From the NCBI RefSeq assembly GCF_001310085.1, contig NZ_CP012643.1, forward strand, positions 527,001-591,000: a stretch of 64,000 bases of DNA, read 5' to 3'. The translations under genes and the position numbers were made by a program. The notes under the pieces are model-generated. The model saw only the letters and a program-made list of their open reading frames with translations. It did no database searches and was not told where the DNA came from. Positions 16,987-24,755 of this stretch are shown here, piece after piece. Source of the stretch: Rufibacter tibetensis (GTDB lineage Bacteria; Bacteroidota; Bacteroidia; Cytophagales; Hymenobacteraceae). Positions within the stretch are counted from its first letter, which is position 1; the number at the start of each line of letters is the position of its first letter.

Positions 16987-17455
16987 TTAAATTGTTTTAG
17001 AAATTGATAATTGAGGGGTAAATTTTTCTTAAGATATGGCTTAAGGGCTACTTTACCATAAAGCCAAATTTTCCTAATCCTTTTCTTAAGTAGAAGAATA
17101 GGATGAATTAAGAGCTAAAGCAATATAACCATTTGGCTTTAAACATATTAAAATCTTAATACAATCTTCTATTCATTTTTTACTAGCTAAAAAAGCCACT
17201 ACGCGACTTACAAAATTATCTCCTTTCTTAATGATTGATCTTTTGGCGCAGTAAGGCATTTTAAGAATTTGTTAAAAAAAGCTGTTCTCTTTCAAAGATG
17301 TGGGCTCAACTAAAGACTCCTGTATTGGAACCAAGACAAACCTTAGCCTTCCTTTTACTGCAAATAACTAACCCTTAAGTAATCACTGCTCTAGGTCAAG
17401 AAAGGTTTACATCATTATAATTAAATGAGTACTTCGTTCACACAATTAGATTAGA
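16987..17455 (-). promoter_or_regulatory. Long leader/promoter region of the first susC
   Basis: These 469 AT-rich bases contain no gene. Blocks next to the start codon (near 16993-17020) and about 280 bp upstream (GAATTTGTTAAA at 17265) recur at matching distances upstream of the second susC (GAATTTGTTAAA at 22959), so this is a duplicated regulatory region with a long untranslated leader. Confidence 0.5.
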
Positions 17456-17517
17456 CCAAACCCCATTAAACAAAAAGAGGAGGCATATTTCTCCTCTTTT
17501 TGTTTAATGGGGTTTGG
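17456..17517 (-). terminator. Hairpin terminator downstream of the susD remnant
   Basis: Perfect 27-bp inverted repeat (17456-17482 and 17491-17517, loop of 8). On the minus strand it follows the stop codon of the decayed susD at 17522, in the same relative place as the hairpins after the two intact susD genes. Confidence 0.85.
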
Positions 17518-17521
17518 ATGT

Positions 17522-17650
17522 TTATTCTCCAAAGAATCCCGGATTCTGAGCCAGGTTAGTATTGGCATCTCTTTCTCTTTACAGAATTGGAAACACCAGA
17601 TTATTTGCGTTGGAAGAAGTGATGCCTACAGTTCTTTTCCTGTGCTTAAT
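17522..17650 (-). pseudogene. 3' end of a third susD gene, decayed
   Basis: On the minus strand this reads ...RTVGITSSNANNLVFPIL, an in-frame TAA, then RERDANTNLAQNPGFFGE and a TAA stop at 17522-17524. That is the characteristic C-terminus of SusD proteins (V-F-P-I-P-Q-R-E-I-D-A-N-P-N-L-x-Q-N-P-G-F). The internal stop sits where the conserved Gln codon is expected, a likely CAA to TAA change. Upstream similarity fades near 17650 where the queA-like sequence begins. The rest of the gene, and its susC partner, are gone. Its ending differs from both intact SusD proteins here, so it derives from a third copy. Confidence 0.8.
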
Positions 17651-17662
17651 GCCAAATAAAAG

Positions 17663-18179
17663 AGCACGAGGGTGCTGGTACCTTTAAGCCCATGAAGGCG
17701 GGTATTGTAGAGTACCACTACATGTATGGGAACCAGCTTTCCGTTTGCCAGACATCTCTGGAGCAGTTGCTGTACTAACAATCTACCCAGTGATAGCGGC
17801 GAGCACTATTGCTATGAGGACTTTGGAAAGTCTCTACTGACTTGGTGCAGGTATGTCTTTGAGTTCGCTTCCCATATAAGGGGAGAAATTGTTTGTGCCG
17901 CAATGGTTTCCGTATGACGTGCGTACCACCCTAAGCTTTGTTGTACCACTTAGACAGCCACAAGCTGATACAGTTGCAGGCTATTTCCATCCGTTAATTG
18001 TCCTTGGGTATCAGTTCAAGATATGCCGGTCTAGTTACTAATTTCCATCAACCGCAGAGCACTCTCTTCCTCTTGATTTCTGCTTTGATTAATCCGTCTT
18101 AGCAGGAAGTGTACAAGCATGCCAGGCTAATGGCTACTTGTTCCTGAGTTATAGTGACAGCTCTTTACTGCTGCCCCAG
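17663..18179 (+). pseudogene. queA: Decayed partial copy of queA (3' half)
   Basis: The sequence aligns over its whole length with queA bases 11769-12309. Shared blocks include TACCACTACATG, GAGCAGTTGCTGTAC, TATGACGTGCGTACCACC and AATTTCCATCAACCGCA. The first frame reads EGAGTFKPMKAGIVEYHYMY ... LEQLLY and then hits TAA at 17774-17776, followed by several indels; the copy is 517 bp against 541 in queA. No start, no 5' half and many stops: it cannot make a protein. It lies in the same orientation and in the same place relative to susD2 as intact queA does to susD1, so it is a relic of tandem duplication. Confidence 0.88.
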
Positions 18180-18229
18180 CACTTCTACTTCCGCAGTTGA
18201 TTTCGCAAAACAAGCGCTAAACAGTTTAC

Positions 18230-18268
18230 ACAAAAAAAGCGCCTTGAATGTCAAGGCGCTTTTTTTGT
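18230..18268. terminator. Terminator after susD2
   Basis: Perfect 18-bp inverted repeat (18230-18247 and 18251-18268, loop ATG) with long A and T flanks; it terminates the second SusCD operon on the minus strand. Confidence 0.9.
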
Positions 18269-18281
18269 AAAGTTAATAGGA

Positions 18282-19715
18282 TTAGTAACCCGGAGATTGC
18301 TGCCCTCTGATATTGATGTTCGCGTCAATCTCGCCCTGCGGAATAGGCCAAACCCATTCACGGTCAGACGGAACTACAGTTCTGTTGGTGCTTGCTAACT
18401 CAACATCTGTTCTTACCAGGTTACGGGTAGTTCTTTTCAGGTCAAAGAATCTATGTCCTTCTCCAATCAGTTCTTTGCGGCGTTCTAATGCAATAGCATC
18501 AAGTAAAGCTTGACCAGTAAGCACAACTGGTACATAATTGTTTATTCTGGCATTGCGCAAGGCATTAAGGTCGGCTAAGGCTAACGCTGCTTTGGCTCCG
18601 CCTTGCATTGCTCTTGCTTCTGCCCTGATCAAGTACATTTCGCCGGTTCTTAACACTTTCCAGTTTACAAGATTGTCTTCAGTAGTTCCGCGGCTTAAGA
18701 ACTTACTTAGAATACGCCGGTTTGCAGTACCTAAAGCCCTAGAAGCAAAATAAGAAGTAAACCTTACATCATTCATCTGATCATACGTCCTGATCAAAGT
18801 TTCTGAGGGTTTGGCACGGTTACGGTTACCCGGTCCGTTGTAAAGACTACCTGAAGGTGTGCCTTCTCCTGCACTGAAAGTGACAGACCAAATAACCTCT
18901 GAAGTTGAAGCATCTTTCCAAATATCAGCGAAATTTGTTCTGCTAGCTAAAGGTCTTTGACTGATAACCAGAGTGGCATAGTTTTCTGCCGCAACGTAAT
19001 CTTTTGCATACAGGTTGATGCGAGCCAACAACGCTCTTACAGCTAACTGGTCAATTCTTGATCTCGTAGCATCGTTTATAGTGATACCATTCAACAAAGT
19101 TTCAGCTTCCATCATGTCCCTGAAGATATTGTCGTAGGTTTCCTTAACTGTTAAGCGTTTGGGAAGACTTTCCGCATTCACTTCAGTCATATAAGGAACT
19201 CCTAATCCAGTGGAGTTTCTGTCGAAGTTCTCACCCCAATAGCGTAGCAAGTCAAAATGAACCATGGCTCTAATAGCCAACGCCTGTCCTTTGATCCGGT
19301 TTACACCCGCTTGATCTCCCGAAGCAAATGCATCTATACCACGCAAGGTAATATTTGCCTGCGTAATCACTGAATAAGCAGCTAACCAGGCAGTAGCTAT
19401 ATCTGCGTCATCTGTTGCATATTCAAAGTTGATCTGATTTTGCCAGTTAGCTAGATCTTCAGCAGTCTGCACCAGGTCTTCGCCCATCAAATCTGGTAAA
19501 ACAGACCAGGTTCCGGTCGTTTGTCCACCGTTGCCATAATATCCTACTTGCCGGAAGCGAGCATAGGTACCTGTTAAAGAAAACTCGTAATCTGCAAGAG
19601 AGGTAAAGTTACCTCCCCGTTGAAATTCAGGCTCTACATCCAACACGTTATCACATGCAGGAAATAATAAAGCCACACTTAAGCCGAGGCCTACAATGAA
19701 TTTATTTATTTTCAT
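18282..19715 (-). CDS. SusD-like nutrient-binding lipoprotein (second pair)
   Basis: A 477-residue RagB/SusD-family lipoprotein. The ATG at 19715 is preferred to an upstream in-frame TTG at 19724. The signal peptide ends at the lipobox LLFPAC. Family landmarks: the TPR-like stretch GQALAIRAMVHFDLLRYWGENF, the motif RTGEMYLIRAEARAMQGG, and the C-terminus VWPIPQGEIDANINIRGQQSPGY. It lies 20 bp after its SusC gene on the minus strand and should form the lid of that transporter. It is only distantly similar to the first SusD, so the two systems probably bind different ligands. Confidence 0.95.
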   Translation of the reverse strand: MKINKFIVGLGLSVALLFPACDNVLDVEPEFQRGGNFTSLADYEFSLTGTYARFRQVGYYGNGGQTTGTWSVLPDLMGEDLVQTAEDLANWQNQINFEYATDDADIATAWLAAYSVITQANITLRGIDAFASGDQAGVNRIKGQALAIRAMVHFDLLRYWGENFDRNSTGLGVPYMTEVNAESLPKRLTVKETYDNIFRDMMEAETLLNGITINDATRSRIDQLAVRALLARINLYAKDYVAAENYATLVISQRPLASRTNFADIWKDASTSEVIWSVTFSAGEGTPSGSLYNGPGNRNRAKPSETLIRTYDQMNDVRFTSYFASRALGTANRRILSKFLSRGTTEDNLVNWKVLRTGEMYLIRAEARAMQGGAKAALALADLNALRNARINNYVPVVLTGQALLDAIALERRKELIGEGHRFFDLKRTTRNLVRTDVELASTNRTVVPSDREWVWPIPQGEIDANINIRGQQSPGY

Positions 19716-19735
19716 CTGTTTCAATTTTAAAGATA

Positions 19736-22678
19736 TTACAACCCGATGTTCAACCCGAAAGTAATCGTTCTAAGGGCAGGATATTGCGCACCTACTAAGG
19801 AAGCACCGGTGATTTCCGGATCCCACCCTCTGAAGTCAGTCCAGGTAACCAGGTTCTGACCTTGTACAAATGCCCGAACTGATCTGAGTCTTAAAGTGTT
19901 TGTCAAAGAACCAGGAAGTGTATAGGACAGATTGAGGTTACGCAGTCTCAAGAAGTTACCGTCTTCCACAAATCTGGTGGTACTGCTTTGGAAGCGGTTT
20001 CCAGCTCTAGGAACATCTGTAATGTCGCCTGCTTTCTTCCACTCTTTCAGCAACTCTACACTCATATTATCATAGAAGTAAGCCGGATTGGTTACGTTTA
20101 CGAGATCATTGTTAAACACTTCATTACCCCGTTGGAAACTGAAGAAAGCACTCAGTTCAACTCCTTTGATGTTTAGAGAGGACCCGAATCCGCCAAAGAA
20201 AGGTACTTCAGCTGACCCTACAATTACCCGATCAGCCGCACTATAGGTTTCTGTTAATTCCCCGTTCAATTTGCGGTATTGCGCGTTTCCATTAGCCGGG
20301 TTCACCCCTACAAATGGAACCAGGAACAAAGAGTTCATTGATTCACCTTCACGGTTAATCAGTATACCAGTGACAATATCGTCTTCACCTTCTTTCTCAA
20401 CCAGTTCTTTTACCGTATTTTGATTATAGGTTAAACTCACGTTGACAGACCAGTTGACGTTTTTGGAACTTATGACATCACCTTGCAAGGAAAGCTCCAC
20501 CCCTCTGTTCTGTAACTTACCTATGTTGGAAGTTAAAGAAGTGAATCCAGTTGTTCTGGAAAGCTGTCTGTTTAAGAACAATTCAGAGGTGATGGAATTG
20601 TAAAACTCTGCCGTAGATCTTAATCTGCCTCCTAGGGTAGATAACTCAATCCCTGTGTTGAAGGTAGCTTTCTTCTCCCACTGAAGCTCAGGGTTGGCAA
20701 GTTGTTGCTGGGTTAGTCCAAAACCACCACTGTAAATGCCCCGTCCATACAACTCTCTAGATTGGAAGTCAGTAATACCTGCCTGGTTACCTGCTGTTCC
20801 GTAACTGATTTTAAATTTCAAGTCACTAATTACATTTGATAGTCCCTCCATAAAAGGTTCATCAGACACCATCCAGCTTAACCCCACTGAGCCAAAATTG
20901 GCATACTTTCTATTTTCTCCAAAGCGGGAAGAACCATCTCTCCTAAGGCCAACATTCACAAAGTATCTGTCTTTGAATCCGTAAGCAACGGTTGTGAAAT
21001 AAGAAAGTAAAGCATTCTCTCCACCATTACCTCCAACAGAAGGGATAAAACCATTTGAAGCATTTCCTGGCGTGATACCCGCTTCATTCTGGAAAGGTCC
21101 ACCAAGGCCATAGCCGGTAAATTCAAAAGTACGGCCTATATTCCTCACTACTTCATTAAACAACCCAACAGTCAAAGAATGATCTGTAGCAAATTGAGTA
21201 GAATAAGTAGCAGAAGTAGTTCCGGTATATCTGAACCCTCTTTCGTAGCCACGGCCATAGCTGCCGGAACCACCTGTAGCAAATGAGCCGGTGTAAGTGG
21301 TAGGATTTGTAAAGATTGCGCTTTCCTCTGCTCTAAAGTCTCCACCCCAGCTAGTTCTCAAAGTTAGTCCCTGTAGAAAAGGTACGGCATACGCTAGGTA
21401 AACATTACCTACGCCTTTCAATTGCTGCCTCTTATTGCTATTCTCTAGGAGCTCCTGTAACGCATTAGGCTGCCCGGAAGTGATTACCGTATATTCTCCA
21501 TTCTCGTCATAAGGGGTTTCATAGGGGTTGGTCCAGTTGATGGCATTTAGCGGAGTCCCAATGCCGGTATCACTCTCATTGGTGTTCATCAATTCAGAAT
21601 ACCCGAAAGTAGAATTCAAGCCAAACGTTAATGGCCCTGCCACACTTTCTACGTTAGCTCTACCAGTATACCGTTGCAAACCTGTATTACGTACGGTCCC
21701 TGTTTGATCAAAAACAGAGCCTGAAATGAAATAAGTTGTTTTATCTGAACCACCAGAGGCACTTAAGGTATGGTTTGCCGTACGCCCTGTTTGGAAGAAA
21801 ACATCACCCCAATCAGTATTGATTTGTCTTAATCTGGCAAGGTCTTCATCGGTCCAATCGTATGGATTACCTCTTGATATTTCATAGTCCAATTTCTGAT
21901 TTGAGTTCATGAGCTCCAATCCAGACTCAGGTGCCTTTGAAAACCCATATTGAACGTTATATTCAAAACGGGCTTTCCCTGCCAAACCTTTCTTGGAAGT
22001 GATTACCACAACACCATTGGCTCCTCTGGAACCATAGATAGAAGTGGCAGAAGCATCTTTTAAAATGCTAAAGCTTTCAAAATCAGCAGGGTTCAAGGTT
22101 GAAAAATCACCAGCTGATATTTCAATACCATCTAAAACAAAAAGAGGATCATTGCTTCCTAAGATAGACCCTCTACCTCTGATTAGGATGTTTGCAGCGG
22201 CACCTGGTTGGCCTGAGTTTGCCTGAACAAGTATACCAGGCGACTTACCTTGCAAAGCTTGGTCAAACGAGGCAAGAGGAACCAACGCTACTTCTTCAGC
22301 TTTGACAGTCGCCACAGAACCGGTAACTTCTCTTCTATTTTGAGTAGTATAACCTGTCACTACAATTTCCTCAATGGCTTTGGCATCTGTAGCTAGGCGT
22401 ACATCAATAGTAGATCTGTTACCTACCGCCTCTTCACGAGGTGTGAACCCGATGAAGGTAAAAACCAAGGTAGGAGAACCTGTCACACTAATAGAATAGC
22501 GTCCTTCTACATCAGTACTGGCGCCAATGGTTGTTCCTTTCACCACCACACTTACGCCGGGAAGTGCTGTTCCATCTTCCGTCGAGACTACTCGCCCGGA
22601 AATGGTTCTATTTTGCGCCATAGCACTATAACTTAGTACATTGAGCAAAATCAACAACAAGAGTAATAGTCGTTTCAT
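19736..22678 (-). CDS. SusC/RagA-family TonB-dependent transporter (second pair)
   Basis: A 980-residue outer-membrane receptor: signal peptide (to MAQ22), carboxypeptidase-regulatory-like domain (about 23-100), TonB-box-like EEIVVTGYTTQ, plug domain with PLFVLDGIE and ILKDASATSIYGSRGANGVVVITSKKG, and a large barrel ending in ITFGLNIGL. It is about 50 residues shorter than the first SusC. The first ~105 residues differ from it at only scattered positions, then similarity drops to normal family level, which indicates recent duplication or gene conversion of the 5' end. It works with the SusD encoded just downstream; substrate unknown. Confidence 0.95.
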   Translation of the reverse strand: MKRLLLLLLILLNVLSYSAMAQNRTISGRVVSTEDGTALPGVSVVVKGTTIGASTDVEGRYSISVTGSPTLVFTFIGFTPREEAVGNRSTIDVRLATDAKAIEEIVVTGYTTQNRREVTGSVATVKAEEVALVPLASFDQALQGKSPGILVQANSGQPGAAANILIRGRGSILGSNDPLFVLDGIEISAGDFSTLNPADFESFSILKDASATSIYGSRGANGVVVITSKKGLAGKARFEYNVQYGFSKAPESGLELMNSNQKLDYEISRGNPYDWTDEDLARLRQINTDWGDVFFQTGRTANHTLSASGGSDKTTYFISGSVFDQTGTVRNTGLQRYTGRANVESVAGPLTFGLNSTFGYSELMNTNESDTGIGTPLNAINWTNPYETPYDENGEYTVITSGQPNALQELLENSNKRQQLKGVGNVYLAYAVPFLQGLTLRTSWGGDFRAEESAIFTNPTTYTGSFATGGSGSYGRGYERGFRYTGTTSATYSTQFATDHSLTVGLFNEVVRNIGRTFEFTGYGLGGPFQNEAGITPGNASNGFIPSVGGNGGENALLSYFTTVAYGFKDRYFVNVGLRRDGSSRFGENRKYANFGSVGLSWMVSDEPFMEGLSNVISDLKFKISYGTAGNQAGITDFQSRELYGRGIYSGGFGLTQQQLANPELQWEKKATFNTGIELSTLGGRLRSTAEFYNSITSELFLNRQLSRTTGFTSLTSNIGKLQNRGVELSLQGDVISSKNVNWSVNVSLTYNQNTVKELVEKEGEDDIVTGILINREGESMNSLFLVPFVGVNPANGNAQYRKLNGELTETYSAADRVIVGSAEVPFFGGFGSSLNIKGVELSAFFSFQRGNEVFNNDLVNVTNPAYFYDNMSVELLKEWKKAGDITDVPRAGNRFQSSTTRFVEDGNFLRLRNLNLSYTLPGSLTNTLRLRSVRAFVQGQNLVTWTDFRGWDPEITGASLVGAQYPALRTITFGLNIGL

Positions 22679-23168
22679 TTGGTTTGTTTTAGTAGTTTGT
22701 TAATTGAAGGGTAATATTTCCATAATATATAGGTCACAGACAACTTTACAATGGGGTCAGGCTTAACCTATTTCTACATAAAGAAGCTTGCACTATAAGT
22801 AAGACATACATAAGCAATATAATCATTTGATTTTGATTATGTTAACTAATAAATAATTTTTATATATCTCTATCTTGGTGCTAAAAAAACTGCGAAGAAG
22901 TCTTATTGTTTTACATAATCAATGAGAACTCCTAGCCTATTCTCTTTAGGTATATTATGAATTTGTTAAAGAAAAGCTAATTTCTATTTAAAAGCCATGC
23001 ATTGATTAAAACACTCCTATGGTATTCACAAATCTCTTTAGGTCTTTCTTTGCACTAATTTGATAGCACCTACTTACTCCTCCTTTCCTAATGTTTACTT
23101 CTTTAGGCATAGTGATTGCTTTTGATTAATATTACATCACCATTTTGCGTTAAAACATACACTTACCC
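22679..23168. promoter_or_regulatory. Divergent regulatory region of susC2 and the DUF2911 gene
   Basis: These 490 AT-rich bases separate divergent genes. The susC2-proximal half resembles the leader of susC1 (shared GAATTTGTTAAA block, here at 22959, 281 bp from the start codon). No gene is seen and I cannot place the DUF2911 promoter. Confidence 0.5.
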
Positions 23169-24041
23169 ATGAAAAAGAAGTTATCCCTAAACTTGGTATG
23201 GTCATTTGCCATTGCCTTGTTCCTGTTGGGCAATACTGCTACTGCCCAGATCAAGATGCCGGCAGCAAGCCCCTCTTCCACCATCAAACAAAATATTGGC
23301 CTAGCCGATGTGACTGTTGAGTATTCGCGTCCAAGCATGAAAGGCCGTAAGATCTTTGGTGACCTGGCTCCTTACGGAAGATTGTGGCGCACCGGAGCGA
23401 ACGCTTCTACTAAATTAACCTTCTCCGAAGAGGTAATGCTGGAAGGCAACAAGGTTCCGGCCGGAACATACGCCTTGTACACCATCCCTGGCGAGAAAGA
23501 CTGGACTGTTGTCATCCACAAAAACACGAAACACTGGGGAGACGGCGGTAAAGACTATAAAGCCGAAGAAGATCTGGTACGTTTCAAGGTTACTCCTAAG
23601 AAAACAGCCGAAAAAACTGAAACCTTCACCATCAACTTCGCTAACCTGACCAACAACGGGGGTACTATGCAAATTATGTGGGAAAACACCTTAGTGCCCG
23701 TTAAAATCACGACCGATGTTGACACGAAAGTGATGAGCCAGATCCAGGAAAAAGTGGTGAATGGCACAGACGTAACACCTGCTTTGTATGCTGCGGCAGC
23801 TTCTTACTACGCTGAAAACAACAAAGACATGAAACAGGCTTTGGCTTGGATGAAACAGGCCAATGAGAAAGACCCTAAGTTCTGGACCCTGCACCAACAA
23901 GCTAAAATCCAGGCAAAGATGAAAGACTACAAAGGTGCTGCGGCTACTGCCCAGAAGTCCATTGAACTAGCCAAAAAGGAAAACAACGCAGATTACGTGG
24001 CGCTGAACGAGAAACTATTAGCTGAGATCAAAAACAAGTAA
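23169..24041 (+). CDS. Secreted DUF2911 protein with C-terminal TPR-like repeats
   Basis: A 290-residue protein with a signal peptide (VWSFAIALFLLGNTATAQ). Residues about 30-180 are the DUF2911 domain common in Bacteroidota (VTVEYSRPSMKGRKIFG, PYGRLWRTGANASTKLTF, VPAGTYALYTIPG, DWTVVIHKN). Residues about 200-290 form TPR-like helical pairs (AAASYYAENNKDMKQALAWM, AKMKDYKGAAATAQKSIELAKK). DUF2911 has no known activity; the protein is probably periplasmic. It is single, with a bidirectional terminator downstream. Confidence 0.9.
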   Translation: MKKKLSLNLVWSFAIALFLLGNTATAQIKMPAASPSSTIKQNIGLADVTVEYSRPSMKGRKIFGDLAPYGRLWRTGANASTKLTFSEEVMLEGNKVPAGTYALYTIPGEKDWTVVIHKNTKHWGDGGKDYKAEEDLVRFKVTPKKTAEKTETFTINFANLTNNGGTMQIMWENTLVPVKITTDVDTKVMSQIQEKVVNGTDVTPALYAAAASYYAENNKDMKQALAWMKQANEKDPKFWTLHQQAKIQAKMKDYKGAAATAQKSIELAKKENNADYVALNEKLLAEIKNK

Positions 24042-24069
24042 TTCCGTTTACCGGGTATTTTCCGGAAAA

Positions 24070-24126
24070 CCCATCAAAAAAGGAGGGCCGCTGATGTGAA
24101 ATCAGCGGCCCTCCTTTTTTGATGGG
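24070..24126. terminator. Bidirectional terminator between DUF2911 and nitroreductase genes
   Basis: Perfect 26-bp inverted repeat (24070-24095 and 24101-24126, loop GTGAA) with A6/T6 blocks inside both arms, serving convergent genes. Confidence 0.92.
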
Positions 24127-24143
24127 CTAAGGTATGTTAAACC

Positions 24144-24728
24144 TTACATCCAACGCACTTTCTCTTCAATGGAAATAGTCCGTTTGCCATCTGTGACAGG
24201 CTTATCGGTGTAGCCCAGGTACAAAACGCCCAACACCGTATCTTCTTCCCTTAATTGCAGCATTTCTTTCATAGCCGGATGGTACGCCATTCCGCCGGAG
24301 CCCCAGTAAGAGGCAATACCTAAGCTAGTAGCTCCCAATAAAAGGTTCTGGATAGCGCAGGAGGTAGCAGCTACTTCTTCCAAAGCTGGAATTTTAGGCA
24401 AATCTCCTCTATGCATATAAGCCACCATAACATGTGAAGCCTGGTCTCCCATATGGAGCAGCTTTTCGTACTTCACCTCCATGTACTTATCTGGCGTGGT
24501 TTGGCTTTTGTACAAAGCCGCGTGTGCCCGGCAGAAGTCGCTCACTTTCTCTCCGGCATACACCACAAACCGCCAGGGCTCAGTATACCCGTGGGTGGGT
24601 GCCCAATCAGCCAAGGCTAGAAGTTCCCAAATCTGGTCATCTGGGATAAGTCGCCCATTCATTTGGGGAGGCTTAATCGTCCTTCGGCCTTGGATGATAT
24701 GCTGTAACGCCAGAAAAGTTGAATCCAT
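24144..24728 (-). CDS. Nitroreductase-family flavoprotein (YdjA-like)
   Basis: A 194-residue FMN-dependent oxidoreductase of the nitroreductase fold. Visible landmarks are the N-terminal FMN-phosphate contact RRTIKP, the TEPWRFVVYAGE segment, and the C-terminal GIASYWGSGGMAYHPAMKEML region. The layout fits the small YdjA-like branch. These enzymes reduce nitro, quinone or enone compounds with NAD(P)H; the physiological substrate is open. The gene is the last of a minus-strand run and starts 27 bp after the symporter stop codon, so it is probably co-transcribed with it. Confidence 0.88.
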   Translation of the reverse strand: MDSTFLALQHIIQGRRTIKPPQMNGRLIPDDQIWELLALADWAPTHGYTEPWRFVVYAGEKVSDFCRAHAALYKSQTTPDKYMEVKYEKLLHMGDQASHVMVAYMHRGDLPKIPALEEVAATSCAIQNLLLGATSLGIASYWGSGGMAYHPAMKEMLQLREEDTVLGVLYLGYTDKPVTDGKRTISIEEKVRWM

Positions 24729-24755
24729 AAACGAGGTACTGAGGAGAAAACAAAA

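Noticed and set aside
17726-17917. 63-codon frame in the queA relic
   Set aside because: It is in a different phase from the queA similarity and reflects chance in a decayed sequence.
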